Source: Brucella cytisi
GTDB taxonomy: Bacteria; Pseudomonadota; Alphaproteobacteria; Rhizobiales; Rhizobiaceae
DNA length: 64,000 nt
Direction of reading: 5' to 3'
Assembly (NCBI GenBank): GCA_012103075.1
Contig: JAAVLQ010000002.1
Span: forward strand, 1,963,281-2,027,280
Part shown: positions 60,108 to 64,000 of the stretch, in pieces
Position numbering within the stretch: position 1 is the first letter of the stretch
Layout of the letters: each line of letters opens with the position of its first letter
The notes under the pieces: model-generated
The model's database searches: none
What the model saw: only the letters and a program-made list of their open reading frames with translations
Told to the model about the DNA's origin: nothing
Translations under genes and position numbers: made by a program

Positions 60108-60632
60108 ATGTCGAAGAGAAGGCTTCCCTCACCCGAACATGCCGACACGCTTTCGCTGAATGCGTTGTGTAGTCTGGTGACTGGTTTGCTGGAACGAGCG
60201 GAGCAAGCTGAAGCACGTCTTGAGAAACTGGAGACAGAAAATAAACAGCTTCGTGCCGACAACGCTGAGCTTCGTCTGGAAAACACCGGCTAAAGGTCGA
60301 GAACCGGTTACTGCGTGATGAGATTGCGCGGCTGAAAGACCTGCCGCCACGGCCCCCGTTCAAACCGTCGGGCATGGACAAGGCAACAGACGCGAAAGCT
60401 CAAGGCATTCAGGCAGAAGAGCCCCTCACCGGGATCAATCAGCGCTTTCCGGCAACGGTTTGACCGCATCTTCTCTATCCGGACGGGTTGTGTGGAGCTG
60501 GACAAGCTGTTGGCACGCCTGCTACGCCGCAAGGAAGAACTGCTCAAGGTTCTCGAATGCCCGGAAATTCCGTTGCACACCAACGCCTCCGAGAACGATC
60601 TGCGCAGCTGCGTCACCAAACATGGGGTAATC
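60108..60632 (+). pseudogene. IS66-family transposase (TnpC) relic, N-terminal and partial C-terminal pieces
   Basis: MSKRRLPSPEHADTLSLNAL followed by a coiled-coil (ERAEQAEARLEKLETENKQL), then in a shifted frame DEIARLKDLPPRPPFKPSGM, as in IS66-like transposases. A large internal deletion follows. After GINQRFPATV the text jumps to CVELDKLLARLLRRKEELLK and HTNASENDLRSCVTKH, the C-terminal domain. The DDE core is missing, so the protein is dead. The remainder of the C-terminus is at 62170-62387. Confidence 0.75.
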
Positions 60633-60751
60633 GCGGTGCGATCGTCCCGGCCATTTTATAAGAGTGATGGCTGGCGGGGGTGGTTGCCCCGATAAGATGG
60701 AGAAACGGGCTCACGATCTGAACCGGGCCCAAACATCGAATGGAGGCAACC

Positions 60752-61780
60752 ATGGACCAATATATAGGGCTCGACATTTCATTGAAAGATACCGCGATTT
60801 CGATCCGCCGGGACGGGAAGCGGATCTGGCGGGGAAGTGCCCTTCGGATCCAAAACTTCTAGCGCAGATGATCCGCAAGCATGCCCCGCACGCCAAACGC
60901 GTCGTATTCGAGACGGGGCCGCTGTCGACGTGGTTCTATCACGCGATGACGGTCGAGGGGGTGCCGGCGATCTGCATTGAAGCGCGGCACGCGCAAAAGA
61001 TCTTGAACGAGACGCTCAACAAGACCGATGCCAATGATGCGGATGGCTTGGCCCAGCTGGCCGAAGCCGGCTTCTACAAGGCGGTCCGGGTAAAGCGTTC
61101 GACAGCATGCTAACGCGCACGCTGGTCGGGGCTCGCAATCAGCTCCTGAGCATCTCAACCCAGCTGAGCAACCAGATCCGCGGCCTGATGAAGACGTTCG
61201 GCCTCATCGTCCCCAAAGGAACGGGTCGGGTCTTTGATGCCAATATCAGGGAACTCTTGGATGGGAATGACGGCCCGGCACGGATCATCTTGCCTCTGCT
61301 TGAGGCGTGGCGCGACATCCGCAAGCGCGCGGCCGATCTTGATCGCCAGCTGGTCGCAGCGGCGCGGCAGAGCCAGGCGACCAAGCTGTTGATGACGATT
61401 CCGGGCATTGGCGCCGTCACCGCCGTGTCCTACGTGGCAGCGATTGAAGATCCAGATAATTTCAAAACGTCGCGCTCGGTTGGCGCCCGCTCGGGCTGAC
61501 AACGCGGCGCTACCAGTCAGGTGAGGTCGACTATGACGGCCATATCTCGCGACGAGGCGACAATCGCCTGCGGGGACTGCTTTACGAAGCGGCGACGGTG
61601 ATCCTCACAAGAACCAGTGCCGGGATCGAGAGCAGCCTCAAGATCTGGGGGCTTAAACTGCGTGAGCGGCTGGGCTTCAAGCGTGCCGCAGTGGCGGTCG
61701 CCCGAAAGCTTGCGGTCATCATGCACAGCATGCTCAAGACCGGAGAAGTCTTCAACGCATCGGCCGGCGCCACCGCATAA
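60752..61780 (+). pseudogene. IS110-family transposase (DEDD type), two frameshifts
   Basis: About 343 residues. RuvC-like DEDD domain: Asp in YIGLDISLKDTAI, Glu in RVVFETGPLSTWFY, Asp in NKTDANDADGLAQL. C-terminal Tnp_20 domain LLMTIPGIGAVTAVSYVAAI with catalytic Ser region RYQSGEVDYDGHISRRGDNR after repair near 61490. A further frame change is near 61100. AATGGAGGCAAC precedes the ATG. It is inserted between the pieces of an IS66-type relic. Confidence 0.88.
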
Positions 61781-61803
61781 GCGGGAAGTGTCAGCCTTCA
61801 TCC

Positions 61804-61837
61804 CTCAGCGTCGTCAAATCTGATTTGAGGCGCTGAG
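61804..61837. ncRNA. Candidate structured RNA end of the IS110 element
   Basis: CTCAGCG ... CGCTGAG (outer 7 bp) encloses TCAAATC / GATTTGA-like inner pairing. It lies 24 bp past the transposase stop. IS110-family elements carry a bridge RNA in a noncoding end, but usually before the gene in the IS110 group and after it in the IS1111 group, so this could equally be a terminator. Low confidence. Confidence 0.25.
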
Positions 61838-62169
61838 CGTCCCCTGCCGCGGACGTGGGTTGGATCATTCCGTTAATTTGCGCTGCAGCTCATTTGAGAC
61901 TGCGCACCAAACATAGGAAGATCCTGCCTGCGAAGACCCATTGTGCGGCGACTGTTGTCGACCGCGGAGACAACGCTGCTCCCGGCACTGGACAGCTCCG
62001 AAAGATACGGCCCGCTGAGGGAGACTATGAAGCCGCTCACTCGCTACAGCGCCCGATTGAGGACGCGCTCGCGAGCCTAATTAAGCCAGCCGCGCACGAT
62101 CCTTGGTATCAATCAATCTGAACCGGGTTGCCTCTTCCGCAAACCCGCAAGGATGCTCAATGCCCACGA

Positions 62170-62387
62170 ATTCACTTGACGCGCAGTCGGCGATTAGACA
62201 ACGCAAAATCTCGGGTGGCACCATGAGCAACGATGGACGCATTGCCCGCGATACCATGCTGGGCCTTATGAAGACCTGCAAAAAGCTTCGGCTTTCCTTC
62301 TGGCATTATCTCGGCGACCGGCTTGGTATATCCAGTCAACAAACAGCCATTCCGGAGCTTGCAGGCCTCATTATCGCCAAAGCCTGA
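62170..62387 (+). pseudogene. IS66-family transposase C-terminal fragment
   Basis: IRQRKISGGTMSNDGRIARD then TMLGLMKTCKKLRLSFWHYL, the conserved end of IS66 TnpC. It continues, after about 1.5 kb of IS110 and unassigned DNA, the ENDLRSCVTKH segment at 60590-60630. No ribosome site; not expressed as a protein. Confidence 0.75.
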
Positions 62388-62406
62388 TCCCACTTACTTA
62401 CGACTG

Positions 62407-62751
62407 TCAGGCTTTTGAGAATGGCACCACCCGACCTGCTCTTGCTGGTGCTTCCTCCATAATATGACCACCCGTCAAGCTCAGTAATGATGGTGAAACA
62501 TTCCACTGTTTGTCGTCATCCGTGTGCACCGTCACCGTCTTGCGATTGCGACGAATAACAAAGCCTCGAACCATCGTACCATCTGGCCCCTCAAACATCA
62601 CGCCACTGCCGATCTTAATATCCTGCAGCACAGCGGCTGTCTTTTGTTGATGGAGAAACTGCAATCGTTCAACGATGTGCCGGTTCAATTCCATCAGCGT
62701 GGCTTCATCAAGACTATCAATATCGAGCTCGGTAATCGGCGTCTTCTTCAT
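62407..62751 (-). CDS. Small conserved-looking hypothetical protein
   Basis: 114 residues from MKKTPITELDIDSLD. Residues 1-45 form an acidic helix (DEATLMELNRHIVERLQFLH). Residues about 50-95 look like a small beta barrel (GSGVMFEGPDGTMVRGFVIR, KTVTVHTDDDKQWNVSPSLL), similar to KOW/Tudor-type folds. The ORF could extend to an ATG at 62820 but that segment looks non-coding. Family not recognised; its position beside the relic transposons is not informative. Confidence 0.65.
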   Translation of the reverse strand: MKKTPITELDIDSLDEATLMELNRHIVERLQFLHQQKTAAVLQDIKIGSGVMFEGPDGTMVRGFVIRRNRKTVTVHTDDDKQWNVSPSLLSLTGGHIMEEAPARAGRVVPFSKA

Positions 62752-63418
62752 CGTGCAATCTATACGATCCTCTTTGGCAAAAGGAATTATGGTAGATTGC
62801 AACTCACCGTGCAACTGCACAACAAAATGGCACCGCCAACGGATATGCCCCGCTTACCGCCGCATACCCTTTTTATGGTACCAAGTCGCACAGGCATTAT
62901 ATTGAAACAATTAGCTATTCTGGACGCTACTAAAGCTAAAGCTGCCTTAGATTTCGCCAGTCTGACAATGGTTTTCGCTGTTCTGAGAAGGGGTTTGGCG
63001 CGTCGTATTGGGTTGATCTGACAGCGCAGGAGCAATCTCCTTAACGATACCAATGCTACCCCGATTTGGTTAAGAAATCCATCCCCGGAGATGAAAGCTC
63101 CACAAAGTGAAAAATCGGAGACGCTGGTTTGCAGCAGCCCGGGAGCAGGACCATAGTCATTGAAACCAGCGATCCGAAGCCGAAAAAGAGTTCGATACAA
63201 AAACTGGAACCGAGTCACAAAGAATCCGGCCTCTAACTTTCAGAAAAGGAGGCCACGCTCCCTTCCCTCTCCGAGCTTTCGCCGTTAGATCGCCGAAGCC
63301 ACCGGCACACCTTCCATCGTTCCGCAATTGCTCGTTTCGTGTTCTCTTTGTTTCATATGCTGAAGACCATGTGAAGCGGGGCGGAATAAAGCCGTTACCG
63401 AAATCATCCCATCATAAA
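62752..63418. other. Intergenic region without a supportable gene
   Basis: About 670 bp. Overlapping short ORFs in both directions lack ribosome sites and protein-like composition. No repeats or transposon ends recognised. Confidence 0.35.
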
Positions 63419-63668
63419 ATGAATATGTTGTCTTCGTTGCGCTTTCCACCGTCGATTACCGGCTTGGTCAAAGACCATTCACGACAAACCTCAGCATGAG
63501 GTAAAAGCACAGAAGGTATACCACATCGCTCTGAACGACACGCCGTTGGTGATATCTGATGCTTCCGCTCTGCGTAACTTATCTCTTCTCAAGCCAGAAC
63601 CGGAGCACAGCCCCTCCACGCTGACGGGCTCAACCGGCGTCGAATTTATCATTTCGGCGTCGGAATGA
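63419..63668 (+). CDS. Possible small protein with a frameshift
   Basis: Begins MNMLSSLRFPPSITGLVKDH and, if shifted by one base near 63478, continues HDKPQHEVKAQKVYHIALND, then TPLVISDASALRNLSLLKPE and a stop at 63668 (about 82 residues). Composition is protein-like, but there is no clear ribosome site or known family. The remaining 330 bp to the window end hold nothing I can support. Confidence 0.25.
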
Positions 63669-64000
63669 TGCTTGATCGGCCCATACAATCAGAGAATCGG
63701 TTGGACACCTCCAACAACAGGAAAACCACCTCATTCCCATGTGGAAATAGAATCTTCTCGATTGAAATTCGAGAACGGAGGAGACTGTTGAATTATAGTC
63801 CGCCGTCTAAATTCAATAGTACCATACAAAAACAAATAGATAGGCGCATTCCAGTCGAATCGATAAAACTTTGCTCAATTTTAATCCCGGCGCTAACTCT
63901 TTGTTAATTCGACCGCCTCTTGCGATAGAATAAGAATCGGACATAATGACGGTATTTAGGCGGTATTAGTTCCAGTGCCGTCACTAGGGATCCCAAGTTA

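Noticed and set aside
62524..63021. 165-residue open frame on the plus strand
   Set aside because: Overlaps antisense the better supported 62407-62751 gene and lacks a ribosome site or domain.
1..64000. CRISPR arrays, tRNA or rRNA genes, prophage, conjugation or toxin-antitoxin modules
   Set aside because: I looked for regularly spaced repeats, cloverleaf-like sequences and characteristic genes on both strands and found none that I can support.

Overview
The window looks like a chromosomal segment of a Brucella/Ochrobactrum-type alphaproteobacterium (Rhizobiales). This rests on the gene set rather than on any database search: many ABC importers for amino acids, polyamines, sugars and peptides, a DmpA-type D-aminopeptidase (a family first described from Ochrobactrum anthropi), an IS5-family element, and short palindromic repeats of Rhizobiales style. 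No rRNA, tRNA, CRISPR or prophage was seen. Most of the segment is catabolic and transport DNA with local regulators.

Layout. 1-6333: polar amino-acid importer (minus strand) plus two FAD amine/amino-acid oxidoreductases around an XRE-cupin regulator and a bi-cupin protein. 6431-7665: MliC-like periplasmic protein and an HTH regulator. 7834-10691: a Gram-negative class GN sortase with its VIT/vWA surface target. 11881-15456: ribose-type sugar importer. 15647-21734: PotABC-type importer in one operon with DmpA, divergent from the PotD-type binding protein and an RpiR regulator. 22041-27863: amino-acid importer (one component a permease-ATPase fusion), GntR regulator, amidase, a stand-alone ectoine synthase and a DUF1989 protein. 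Two near-identical operator-like sites suggest the last two transcription units are co-regulated. 28157-34653: ydcSTUV-patD-like polyamine/gamma-aminobutyraldehyde operon with a LysR regulator. 34910-37450: IS5-family element next to an RTX calcium-repeat protein. 37798-44272: dipeptide-type importer and a divergent M24 peptidase. 44883-51661: glycerol-3-phosphate operon (MFS carrier, glycerol kinase, GlpD, FAD oxidase, GlpP antiterminator). 51873-57737: amino-acid-type binding protein and permease, GH1 beta-glucosidase, SDR and a LacI regulator with tandem operators. 58122-59380: exported nucleoside hydrolase. 60108-62387: IS66-type relic interrupted by an IS110-family element. 62407-64000: one small conserved-looking protein, then almost nothing recognisable.

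The most striking global property is that roughly 35 recognisable genes are broken by single-base frameshifts while about 20 are intact. Where the correct frame can be reconstructed, the break usually falls in a homopolymer run (G, C, A or T) that is one base too short or too long. This pattern suits sequencing error at least as well as real gene decay. I label such genes 'pseudogene', but describe the function of the reconstructed protein; many may be functional in the organism.
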